From: Agrobacterium salinitolerans
GTDB taxonomy: Bacteria; Pseudomonadota; Alphaproteobacteria; Rhizobiales; Rhizobiaceae
Assembly: GCF_002008225.1 (NCBI RefSeq)
Contig: NZ_MRDH01000021.1
Location: 93,647-157,646, forward strand
Direction of reading: 5' to 3'
Length of the DNA: 64,000 bases
The notes beneath the pieces were generated by a model. The model was not told the origin of the DNA. It searched no databases and saw only the letters and a list, made by a program, of their open reading frames with translations. This document shows, one piece after another, positions 46,502 to 53,570 of this stretch (position 1 is the stretch's first letter; each line of letters starts with the position of its first letter). The translations under genes and the position numbers were made by a program.

Positions 46502-47716
46502 TCACCATTGCGGCTTCGGAATGACCGGCTTCGCTGCGCCCGGGCGGTCTGCGGGCGCAATCGCCACGAAACGGTCACCCTGCCATTGCCCCGCCCACCA
46601 GAGCTGGCGAAGCTGGTTGTCTTCAAGCTTGACCGGGCCGATGACGGTCTCGAAACTTCCCGTCGAAAGCTCATTCGCCACCGCCGCCTTATCAAGGCCG
46701 ACACGTTGAACGGACTGGGCCAGCATTTCGAGGCTCGCATAGGTGATGGCGCTTGCCCAGCTGTCCGGCTTGGCGCCGATGAAGGCTTCGTGGCGCTTGA
46801 AATAATCCTCGATCTTGTCGCTGCTGCCATCGACGCCGCCGATGCTGATCACGCCTTCCTGCTTGCCATCGGAGACCTTCGGGAAGATCGGAAAAGCACC
46901 GCCGACACCGACATAAAGAACCTTCGGGTTGAATCGCGCGGTCTGCGCCTGTTTCGTCACCGCGAAACTGTCGGGCGGATAGGAAAAGGCAATGAAGCTG
47001 TCCGCGCCGCTCGCCGCCGCCTCGTTCACAAGTGCTGCGAAATCCGAGGTGCCGACCGGATAGGTCTTGTCGTAAGCAAGCGTGAAACCCGCTTCCTTCA
47101 GCGCCGGCCGCGCGGCCTTGATGAGATCGATGCCGAAACCGTCAGCCACGGAAATCACCGCGACCTTGTCGTTGATCTGGCCGGCATCGCGTGCGGCTTT
47201 CAAAACATCGGCCAGTGCATTGGCATAGTCATGGCCGCCGCCGAGCATCCAGAAGCTCTTTTTCCAGCGTGCCGCGAAATCGGGCGCCTTGTCGGTGACG
47301 CCCGTCACCGCAAGCTGCGGATAACCGAAACGGTCGTAGAGCGGAGCGACGGCCAGATTGAAGCCCGTTCCCCAGGGCGGCAGAATGAAATCGACCTTGT
47401 CCTGGCTGGCCAGACGCTCGGTGAACCGCACCGCATCCTCGGCCGAGGAGCGGTCGTCATATTCCACCACTTCCACCGGCAGGCGCTTGCCATCCGGCAG
47501 GGTGAGGCCGCCGGCATCGTTGACCTCCTTCACCCATAATTTGTAGTTGGGAATGGTGGTGATGCCGGCGCCCGTGGCGTTGGCGCCGCTTTTTGAGACG
47601 GCGTAACCGATCTTCACCGAGGTGCGGTCCTGCGCATTGGCGTGACCGAAAAATACCGCCGACAGGGCAGCACTGGAGAGCAGGCAGAACAGCGTTCTGC
47701 GCTTCAGATTATTCAT
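46502..47716 (-). CDS. Branched-chain-type ABC substrate-binding protein (LivK family)
   Basis: A 404-residue periplasmic receptor. The signal peptide LKRRTLFCLLSSAALSAVFFGHANA precedes QDRTSVKIGYAVSKSGANATGAG. VEVVEYDDRSSAEDAVRFTERLASQDKVDFILPPWGTG is the type-I receptor pattern. It is the first gene of the six-gene operon ending with the aldehyde dehydrogenase. It is divergent from an AraC regulator. The presence of an aldehyde dehydrogenase suggests a ligand other than leucine, perhaps an aromatic acid. Confidence 0.9.
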   Translation of the reverse strand: MNNLKRRTLFCLLSSAALSAVFFGHANAQDRTSVKIGYAVSKSGANATGAGITTIPNYKLWVKEVNDAGGLTLPDGKRLPVEVVEYDDRSSAEDAVRFTERLASQDKVDFILPPWGTGFNLAVAPLYDRFGYPQLAVTGVTDKAPDFAARWKKSFWMLGGGHDYANALADVLKAARDAGQINDKVAVISVADGFGIDLIKAARPALKEAGFTLAYDKTYPVGTSDFAALVNEAAASGADSFIAFSYPPDSFAVTKQAQTARFNPKVLYVGVGGAFPIFPKVSDGKQEGVISIGGVDGSSDKIEDYFKRHEAFIGAKPDSWASAITYASLEMLAQSVQRVGLDKAAVANELSTGSFETVIGPVKLEDNQLRQLWWAGQWQGDRFVAIAPADRPGAAKPVIPKPQW

Positions 47717-47809
47717 GATGTTCCTCCCAAAGCGCGTTGTCGGGGTTGCCGTTCTCCTCAAGGCTTTCCCCTGCGCTGATCGAAGTTTAGCAATGACAGC
47801 CGCATATAA

Positions 47810-47830
47810 AATGCACTAATGTAGCGCATT
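47810..47830. promoter_or_regulatory. Inverted repeat AATGC-N11-GCATT in the divergent promoter
   Basis: The 5+5 inverted repeat lies 94 bp upstream of the LivK-like start and 21 bp upstream of the AraC ATG. The 16-bp centre-to-centre half-site spacing suits a dimeric regulator. The AraC protein encoded beside it is the obvious candidate. Confidence 0.45.
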
Positions 47831-47850
47831 ATTGTACTTTTGGAGGTCTA

Positions 47851-48723
47851 ATGCCGCTGCACAGCCAGATCGCCGGCAATCGCGTGGAGATCACGGCGCG
47901 CACCCTCGCCTCGACGCTGCGCATATCCGAGTTCCGGCTGGAATCGGATAGCGCCCATCTCCTTCTCCTGTCCGCCGGGGAAGCGGAAATCATACAGGGT
48001 GAAAAGACGCTGCCTGTCCCGGCACCAGGGCTGATCTGGCTGCCCATCGGTCCTAACGGCCGCCTACGGCTGAATGCCGGAAGCCGTGGATCGCTGCTTA
48101 AGACGACGGAAATCGGGCTTGCCCATGCGATGCCCACCGGCACGAGCGCAAGCGCTGTTCGCAATATATTGCAACGTGTTCTGACGCAGACGCCGGCGGA
48201 GGGGGACCGGCAGGAACTGGCGGGTTATCTCGAGACCATCGCCAGCGAAAATGTCCGCGCGACAACCGGTTCAGACACGATCATCACCAGCCTCCTCTCC
48301 GTCACCCTCATTCGCATATGCCAGCACGCCATCGCCGATATTGCCGCAGCCGTCTCCACGCCTGGCAGTCTCACCGAGCGTTTTGTGCTGCTGGTCAGCC
48401 AGCACAAACGCGATCAATGGGGCGTGGAAGACTATGCGAGGCAACTCGGCGTCAACCGTGAACGGCTGGGATTTGCGGTGCGCAAGGCGACGGGGCTTTC
48501 GCCGCAGGCCTATATTCACCGGGAACTGCTGTTCGAAGCGCGCGACCTTCTTGTGAACTCATCGCTGCAAGTCGCTGAAATCGCATTCCGATTGGGCTTT
48601 CAGGACCCCGGCTACTTCAATCGCTTCTTCACCCGCAACGAGGGCACGTCTCCCGGCCGTTTCAGGAGAACGGCAACGCGAATGCAGAAGGTTCCGCCGC
48701 CATCTTATGCGGCCTGGCCGTGA
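47851..48723 (+). CDS. AraC family transcriptional regulator
   Basis: A 290-residue regulator. The N-terminal half is a cupin-like domain without a recognised ligand motif. The C-terminal DNA-binding domain has WGVEDYARQLGVNRERLGFAVRKATGLSPQAYIHRELLFEARDLL and VAEIAFRLGFQDPGYFNRFFTRNEGTSPGRFR. TTTGGAGG precedes the ATG by five bases. It is divergent from the LivK-like operon and probably activates it. Confidence 0.88.
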   Translation: MPLHSQIAGNRVEITARTLASTLRISEFRLESDSAHLLLLSAGEAEIIQGEKTLPVPAPGLIWLPIGPNGRLRLNAGSRGSLLKTTEIGLAHAMPTGTSASAVRNILQRVLTQTPAEGDRQELAGYLETIASENVRATTGSDTIITSLLSVTLIRICQHAIADIAAAVSTPGSLTERFVLLVSQHKRDQWGVEDYARQLGVNRERLGFAVRKATGLSPQAYIHRELLFEARDLLVNSSLQVAEIAFRLGFQDPGYFNRFFTRNEGTSPGRFRRTATRMQKVPPPSYAAWP

Positions 48724-48742
48724 CCTGACAGGCGGCTGAGAA

Positions 48743-49042
48743 TTAGGCCGCTTCCAGTTCTTTGATATTGGCAAGGTCTGCTTCCAGCCTCGCAGCCGCC
48801 GCCTTAATGTCAAAGGCGTTCTGCAAGTTCAGCCAATATTCCGGTGTGGTCTTGAAAAATTTTGCAAGGCGCAAGGCGGTGTCGGCGGTGATACCAAGTT
48901 TCTCTCCCGCAATCCGTTCTATGCGGGTGCGCGGAATATTGAGGTGCCTTGCAAGAGCGTAAGCCGACATCCCCAGCGGCTCAAGATAGAGTTCCCGCAG
49001 GATTTCGCCCGGATGGATCGGAGGCGATTTGCTGATTGTCAT
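48743..49042 (-). CDS. higA: HigA-type antitoxin (XRE family)
   Basis: A 99-residue protein. PPIHPGEILRELYLEPLGMSAYALARHLNIPRTRIERIAGEK is the HigA helix-turn-helix, and TADTALRLAKFFKTTPEYWLNLQNAFD its hallmark continuation. It lies 55 bp downstream of the toxin gene, and the toxin-first order is typical of HigBA. It should bind the toxin and repress the operon, probably at the two GTATC-N7-GATAC sites upstream of higB. Confidence 0.93.
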   Translation of the reverse strand: MTISKSPPIHPGEILRELYLEPLGMSAYALARHLNIPRTRIERIAGEKLGITADTALRLAKFFKTTPEYWLNLQNAFDIKAAAARLEADLANIKELEAA

Positions 49043-49097
49043 GCTCGCTGGCCCTCCTTGGCCGATTTTTCATGAGCCTCTCGATGAGAATTCCAGA

Positions 49098-49379
49098 CTA
49101 GTGATAGTCGGTTATTTCCACGCTTTCCGGTCCTGCTTCCGTCCAGACGAAGCAGATGCGCCACTGCTTGTTGATCTGGATCGAATATTGGCCCTCACGA
49201 TCGCCGGACAGCTTTTCCAAACGATTGCCGGGCGGTGAGCGAAGGTCTTCTACCGTGGTCGCCGCATCCAGGATCGTGAGCAGCTGCTGGGCGCGGCGTA
49301 CCAGATCGGCGGGAAAGCCCTTCTTCACAGATCCGTCGTCAATCGATGCGGTCAGCTTGTTTTTGAAGGAACGGATCAT
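49098..49379 (-). CDS. higB: HigB/RelE-type toxin
   Basis: A 93-residue toxin of the RelE fold. It has MIRSFKNKLTASIDDG at the start, PPGNRLEKLSGDREGQYSIQINKQWRICFVW in the core, and ends VEITDYH. The closing Y-H and the basic core are typical of HigB ribosome-dependent mRNA endonucleases. It is the first gene of the pair. The unit sits between the end of the siderophore ABC operon and the AraC gene and interrupts nothing obvious. Confidence 0.92.
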   Translation of the reverse strand: MIRSFKNKLTASIDDGSVKKGFPADLVRRAQQLLTILDAATTVEDLRSPPGNRLEKLSGDREGQYSIQINKQWRICFVWTEAGPESVEITDYH

Positions 49380-49398
49380 TGCTGGCCTCGTGATGTTG

Positions 49399-49415
49399 GT
49401 ATCATAAACAGATAC
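49399..49415. promoter_or_regulatory. HigA operator candidate 1, GTATC-N7-GATAC
   Basis: An inverted repeat 20 bp upstream of higB. The second copy with the same arms and the same 7-bp spacer begins 37 bp further out, so both would face the same side of the helix at about 3.5 turns. HigA proteins bind paired palindromes overlapping their promoter. Confidence 0.65.
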
Positions 49416-49435
49416 GCACAGAAGTCAACAGGGTC

Positions 49436-49452
49436 GTATCTTAAAGAGATAC
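49436..49452. promoter_or_regulatory. HigA operator candidate 2, GTATC-N7-GATAC
   Basis: The same arms and spacer length as the site at 49399. It overlaps the last codons and stop of the siderophore ABC ATPase, so HigA binding could also affect the end of that transcript. Confidence 0.65.
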
Positions 49453-50265
49453 ACCTATTGCCACCCCCGCCACCGTTCGATGCCGCCCTATCGGCAGCAT
49501 CATCGGCTTGCCCGAGGTCGGATCTTCGATGACCCGGCTTTCGATGCCGAAGACGTGACGGACATTCTCTTCCGTCAGCACCTCTTCCGGCGTGCCGAAC
49601 ACATGCAGCTTCCCGTCCCTCATGGCAACGAGATGATCGGCATAACGGGCTGCGAGATTGAGGTCGTGCAGCACCATGACGATGGTGGTCTCGCGGGCGT
49701 GGTTGAGGTCGGTCAGAAGATCCAGCACCTCGACCTGGTGGCTGATATCGAGGAAGGTGGTCGGTTCATCCAGCAGCAATATGTCTGTCTGCTGAGCGAG
49801 CGCCATGGCGATCCAGACGCGTTGCCGCTGGCCGCCGGAAAGCTCGTCCACCGGCCGCTCGGCCAGTTCCACCGTATCGGTGGCGACAAGGGCTGCGGCG
49901 ACGGCCTCGTCGTCCTGCCGCGACCAGCGGGCGAAGAGGCCGTGATGTGGGTGCCGGCCACGGCTGACGAGATCGGCAACCACGATACCCTCCGGCGCTA
50001 TCGGCGATTGCGGCAAAAGGCCCATGTGCCGTGCGAGATCGCGGGAGGCAATACGATGGATCGATTTTCCATCGAGCAGAACCTGACCGGCGCGTGGCGT
50101 AATGAGCCGCGACATGCTGCGCAGCAAGGTGGACTTGCCGCAGGCATTGGCGCCGACGATGACGGTGATCTTGCCGCGTGGAACGGTGAGATCCAACCCT
50201 TCGATGATGAGGTTTTCGCCATAGCCGGCCGACAGGCCGTTCACGGAAAGGGAGTGGCCGGTCAT
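49441..50265 (-). CDS. Iron-siderophore ABC transporter ATP-binding protein (FecE/FhuC type)
   Basis: A 274-residue ATPase. Walker A is GANACGKST, signature LSGGQRQRVWIAMAL, Walker B ILLLDEPTTFLDISHQ. The TFLDISHQ ending marks the siderophore/cobalamin class. The ATG at 50263-50265 overlaps the permease stop by 4 bp. It is the last gene of the four-gene uptake operon. Its stop overlaps one of the HigA operator candidates. Confidence 0.93.
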   Translation of the reverse strand: MTGHSLSVNGLSAGYGENLIIEGLDLTVPRGKITVIVGANACGKSTLLRSMSRLITPRAGQVLLDGKSIHRIASRDLARHMGLLPQSPIAPEGIVVADLVSRGRHPHHGLFARWSRQDDEAVAAALVATDTVELAERPVDELSGGQRQRVWIAMALAQQTDILLLDEPTTFLDISHQVEVLDLLTDLNHARETTIVMVLHDLNLAARYADHLVAMRDGKLHVFGTPEEVLTEENVRHVFGIESRVIEDPTSGKPMMLPIGRHRTVAGVAIGVSL

Positions 50266-51302
50266 AACGAGCCTCCGCTGCGGTTGACCCGCACGATAAG
50301 GTAAATCAGATAGGGCGCACCGAGCGCGCCGGTAACGACGCCGACCGGATAACGGCCCGGCAACAGAAACTGGCCGCAATAATCTCCCACCAGCACCAGC
50401 GCCGCCCCAACCAGCGCCGCAGGAAGGAGCAGCGAGCCGTTGCTGCCGACGATGCGCGCCGCAATCGGCCCGGAGAGGAAAGCGACAAACGCGATGGGAC
50501 CCGAGACCGCCGTTGCAAAGGCGATCATGCCGACTGCGGCGATGATGACGATGATACGGGTTCGTCCCACCCGCACGCCGAGCGCTGCAGCGGCGTCGTC
50601 ACCCAATCTCAACGCTTCCAGGTCACGCGCCCGGCTGAGGAGCAGGCCGCCGAACAGGATGAGCGCGATGAGGAGCGGCAGCAGTTGCGTGATTTTCGCG
50701 CCATTGACGCTTCCGGTCAGCCAGCGCATTGCCTCCTGCAATGTCCATGCCGGCGCAACGGAGAGTATATAGGCGATGAAGCTTTCCAGCATGGCTGAAA
50801 CGCCGATGCCGACGAGGATCAGCCGCGTTCCGGCCACGCCGTTGCGGAAGGACAGGAGATAGACGAGAAGCGCGACGCCGAGACCGGCGGTGACGGCGAA
50901 GACCGAGATTAGCGGCCCGCTCATCTGCAAAACGACGATGGCGAAAACGGCTGCCGCACTTGCGCCGGAACTGATGCCGATAATATCGGGGCTGGCGAGC
51001 GGATTGCGCAGCATGATCTGGAAGGCGACGCCGCCGAGCCCGAAGCTCAGGCCAGCGAGGACCGCAAGCAGCGCGCGCGGCAGGCGCAACTGCCCGACGG
51101 TGAAGGTGACGCCGGCAATGTCCTCCCCCAACAGAACGCGAATGACATCGCCGGGCGGCGTGAAGGATTGTCCGAGCATCAGCGTAATTGCGAAAGCGGC
51201 AATCAGGATCACCGACAGGGCGGCGATGACAAGGCGACGTCGGCGCTGACGTGTATGGCGGTTGAAGACGAGATTTTCGATGACGGGAGCGGATATGGTC
51301 AC
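50262..51302 (-). CDS. Iron-siderophore ABC permease (FecCD family)
   Basis: A 346-residue inner-membrane protein with about ten spans. LRLPRALLAVLAGLSFGLGGVAFQIMLRNPLASPDIIGISSGAS is the family signature, and SGPIAFVAFLSGPIAARIVGSNG the coupling region. It overlaps both neighbours by 4 bp. It pairs with the FecCD permease at 51299. Confidence 0.93.
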   Translation of the reverse strand: MTISAPVIENLVFNRHTRQRRRRLVIAALSVILIAAFAITLMLGQSFTPPGDVIRVLLGEDIAGVTFTVGQLRLPRALLAVLAGLSFGLGGVAFQIMLRNPLASPDIIGISSGASAAAVFAIVVLQMSGPLISVFAVTAGLGVALLVYLLSFRNGVAGTRLILVGIGVSAMLESFIAYILSVAPAWTLQEAMRWLTGSVNGAKITQLLPLLIALILFGGLLLSRARDLEALRLGDDAAAALGVRVGRTRIIVIIAAVGMIAFATAVSGPIAFVAFLSGPIAARIVGSNGSLLLPAALVGAALVLVGDYCGQFLLPGRYPVGVVTGALGAPYLIYLIVRVNRSGGSL

Positions 51303-52342
51303 AATTCACGCACCCGCTGGCGTCTGACAATCCAGATGAAGAAAGGCGCGCCGACAAGGGCGGTGACAATGCCAACATCGAGTTCCGACGGCCGCGCCAC
51401 GATGCGCCCGACAATATCGCCGGCAAGCAGCAGGCACGCCCCGCCAAGTGCCGAGAACGGCAAAAGCCAGCGATTGTCCACCCCGACGAGCAGGCGGCAG
51501 AGATGCGGCACCACCAGCCCGACAAAACCGATCGGCCCGCAAATGGCGGTAGCCGCACCGCAGAGCAGAATGGCACCGAAGGAGGCTACGGCTCGGGCCA
51601 CCGCAACATTCTCGCCAAGCCCGGCGGCGAGTTCGTCTCCGAGCGCCAGAGAATTCAGCTTGCGCGCCGAAAGCAGGCTGATGATGAAGCCGGCGGCCAG
51701 AAAGGGCAGCACGGTCTCGATGCGCTCGAAAGTCGCCCCACCGACGCCGCCGATCTGCCAGGAACGGATGCCGCCGGCAATATCGCTACGCGGCAGCACG
51801 ACGGCAATGACGAGCGAGGAAAAGGCGACGGAGGTGGCGGCGCCCGCAAGTGCGAGTTTCAGCGGTGTCGCCCCGCCTCGCCCGAGCGAACCGACGACAT
51901 AAACGAAAACCGCAGATCCCCCCGCCCCGGCAATCGCGACCATGATGAAGGCCTGCGCCGTGGCGATACCGAACCAGACAATGCCGATGACGACGGCGAG
52001 CGACGCCCCCATGTTGACACCGAGAATGCCTGGATCGGCAAGCGGATTGCGGGTGACGCCCTGCATGATGGCCCCGGCCAGCCCGAGTGCAGCCCCGGAA
52101 AGGAGCGCGAGCAGCGTGCGCGGCACGCGCACCGCGACGGCCGCCTCGGCAACCGTCTCGACGCGGCAGCTGAGCCCACCAACAATATCCGCAAAAGAGA
52201 CCTCACGCGTGCCGATGGCGACGGAGAGCGCACATAGCAGTGCGAGAAGCGCCAGCACCGCACCGAGCCAGGCCGTTCGCACGCGGTTGGAGCGGCCGGC
52301 GAGCAGCGCGGCCGTCGCTTTGCCAGGGCCGGACAATGTCAC
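51299..52342 (-). CDS. Iron-siderophore ABC permease (FecCD family)
   Basis: A 347-residue permease. VRVPRTLLALLSGAALGLAGAIMQGVTRNPLADPGILGVNMGAS is the family signature. I take the GTG at 52340-52342 as start: it overlaps the binding-protein stop (GTGA), which gives a coupled start and a family-like N-terminus. A longer frame to 52408 runs inside the binding-protein gene. It forms the channel with the permease at 50262. Confidence 0.9.
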   Translation of the reverse strand: MTLSGPGKATAALLAGRSNRVRTAWLGAVLALLALLCALSVAIGTREVSFADIVGGLSCRVETVAEAAVAVRVPRTLLALLSGAALGLAGAIMQGVTRNPLADPGILGVNMGASLAVVIGIVWFGIATAQAFIMVAIAGAGGSAVFVYVVGSLGRGGATPLKLALAGAATSVAFSSLVIAVVLPRSDIAGGIRSWQIGGVGGATFERIETVLPFLAAGFIISLLSARKLNSLALGDELAAGLGENVAVARAVASFGAILLCGAATAICGPIGFVGLVVPHLCRLLVGVDNRWLLPFSALGGACLLLAGDIVGRIVARPSELDVGIVTALVGAPFFIWIVRRQRVREL

Positions 52343-53349
52343 TGCGATTTCCCGGAGGATTTGTCGGCAGCCTTTGCCAGAAGATCGGCATAGTCCTTCA
52401 ACACCCACGAAATCGACAGCGGCGTGGGGTTGGAGGCGGTGCCAAGCGGATCGCGGCCCAGCATGACGATCGCATCATTGGCAACGGCCGGCATGCGCGC
52501 GAGAAGCGGATCGGCCCGCATGGCATTCAGCAACGGCTCACTGCCATAGGTCACGACGATATCGACATCGTCAAAGGCATCCACACGCTCGGCGCTGACG
52601 CCAGCGGCGAATTGCCCCGGCTTCGTCGCCTCCAAGACGCTTTTCGGCGAGGCAAGCCCAAGATCGGCGAAAAACTTCACCCTGGTATCGTTGGCCGTAT
52701 AGAAATTGACGACGCTGAGATTGGTGGCGTCGAGATGGGTGACGAACATGGCCGACTTGCCCTTCAGCTGCGGATGGCCGGCAACGACCTCAGCAATCTC
52801 ACCCTCGATGCGTTTGATGAGCGCCTCACCTTCCGCAACCATGCCAAGCCCGGCGCTGTTCAGCCGGATCATCTCGCGCCAGTCCGTTGCCCAGGGAGAA
52901 ACGGGATAGGCGACGACTGGGGCGATCTGGCTCAGCGTATCGTAGTCGGACCGGCTGAGGCCTGAATAGGCGGCAAGGATAACATCCGGCTGCGTCGCCG
53001 CAACGGCCTCGAAATCTATACCGTCACCCTCGTCGAACAGAACAGGCTTTGCCGCGTCGAGTTCGGTAAGCCGCTTCGCCACCCATGGCAGCAGGCCATC
53101 GCCGTCATCATCGCCGAAATTGGCCGCCGCAAAGCCGACAGGTACGATGCCGAGGGCCAGCGGCACCTCATGGTTGGCCCAGGCGACAGTCGCTACCCGC
53201 TGCGGTTTCTTCGCAATCGTGGTCGTGCCGAACGCATGTTTGATGACGATGGGATAGCGGGTTGTCTCCTCCGCCGAGGCCATATTCGGCGCGATCATCG
53301 ACAGGAAAAGCACAAATACCGGCACGAGGCAGCGGAACGGGCAAAGCAT
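52339..53349 (-). CDS. Iron-siderophore-binding periplasmic protein
   Basis: A 336-residue receptor of the FecB/FhuD type. The signal peptide LVPVFVLFLSMIAPNMASA precedes EETTRYPIVIKHAFGTTTIAKKPQRVATVAW, the usual opening. DFEAVAATQPDVILAAYSGLSRSDYDTLSQIAPVVAYP is the conserved lobe-1 segment. It is the first gene of the ABC operon, divergent from the TonB-dependent receptor. The siderophore is unknown. Confidence 0.9.
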   Translation of the reverse strand: MLCPFRCLVPVFVLFLSMIAPNMASAEETTRYPIVIKHAFGTTTIAKKPQRVATVAWANHEVPLALGIVPVGFAAANFGDDDGDGLLPWVAKRLTELDAAKPVLFDEGDGIDFEAVAATQPDVILAAYSGLSRSDYDTLSQIAPVVAYPVSPWATDWREMIRLNSAGLGMVAEGEALIKRIEGEIAEVVAGHPQLKGKSAMFVTHLDATNLSVVNFYTANDTRVKFFADLGLASPKSVLEATKPGQFAAGVSAERVDAFDDVDIVVTYGSEPLLNAMRADPLLARMPAVANDAIVMLGRDPLGTASNPTPLSISWVLKDYADLLAKAADKSSGKSQ

Positions 53350-53379
53350 TGGCGAGCTCTCAAAAGTTCAAAAGTGGAC

Positions 53380-53397
53380 TTGAACTCTCAGCTTCAA
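53380..53397. promoter_or_regulatory. Inverted repeat TTGAA-N8-TTCAA, possible iron-responsive site
   Basis: The repeat lies 31 bp upstream of the binding-protein start in the divergent region. It resembles, but does not match, the RirA IRO pattern TGA-N9-TCA: here TGA and TCA are ten bases apart. An iron-responsive role is plausible only from context. Confidence 0.35.
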
Positions 53398-53453
53398 TTG
53401 CCCCCGTCAAGCCCAGGCAGGAAATGGCGTCGCAACAGCGGTGAAATTTCCGG

Positions 53454-53469
53454 GGTTTTGTACAAAACC
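53454..53469. promoter_or_regulatory. Perfect 16-bp palindrome GGTTTTGTACAAAACC upstream of the receptor
   Basis: A perfect uninterrupted palindrome 102 bp upstream of the TonB-dependent receptor start and about 105 bp upstream of the divergent binding-protein gene. It is the strongest operator candidate in the 221-bp region. The binding protein is unknown. Confidence 0.55.
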
Positions 53470-53570
53470 GCAAAAAGTTACAATACCGGACAAACTTTCT
53501 CAAGTTATTGGGCACTTCGAGAGTGGGCCGTGCAAGCGGCGGTCGGGGTATCAACGTCTGGAACATACCA

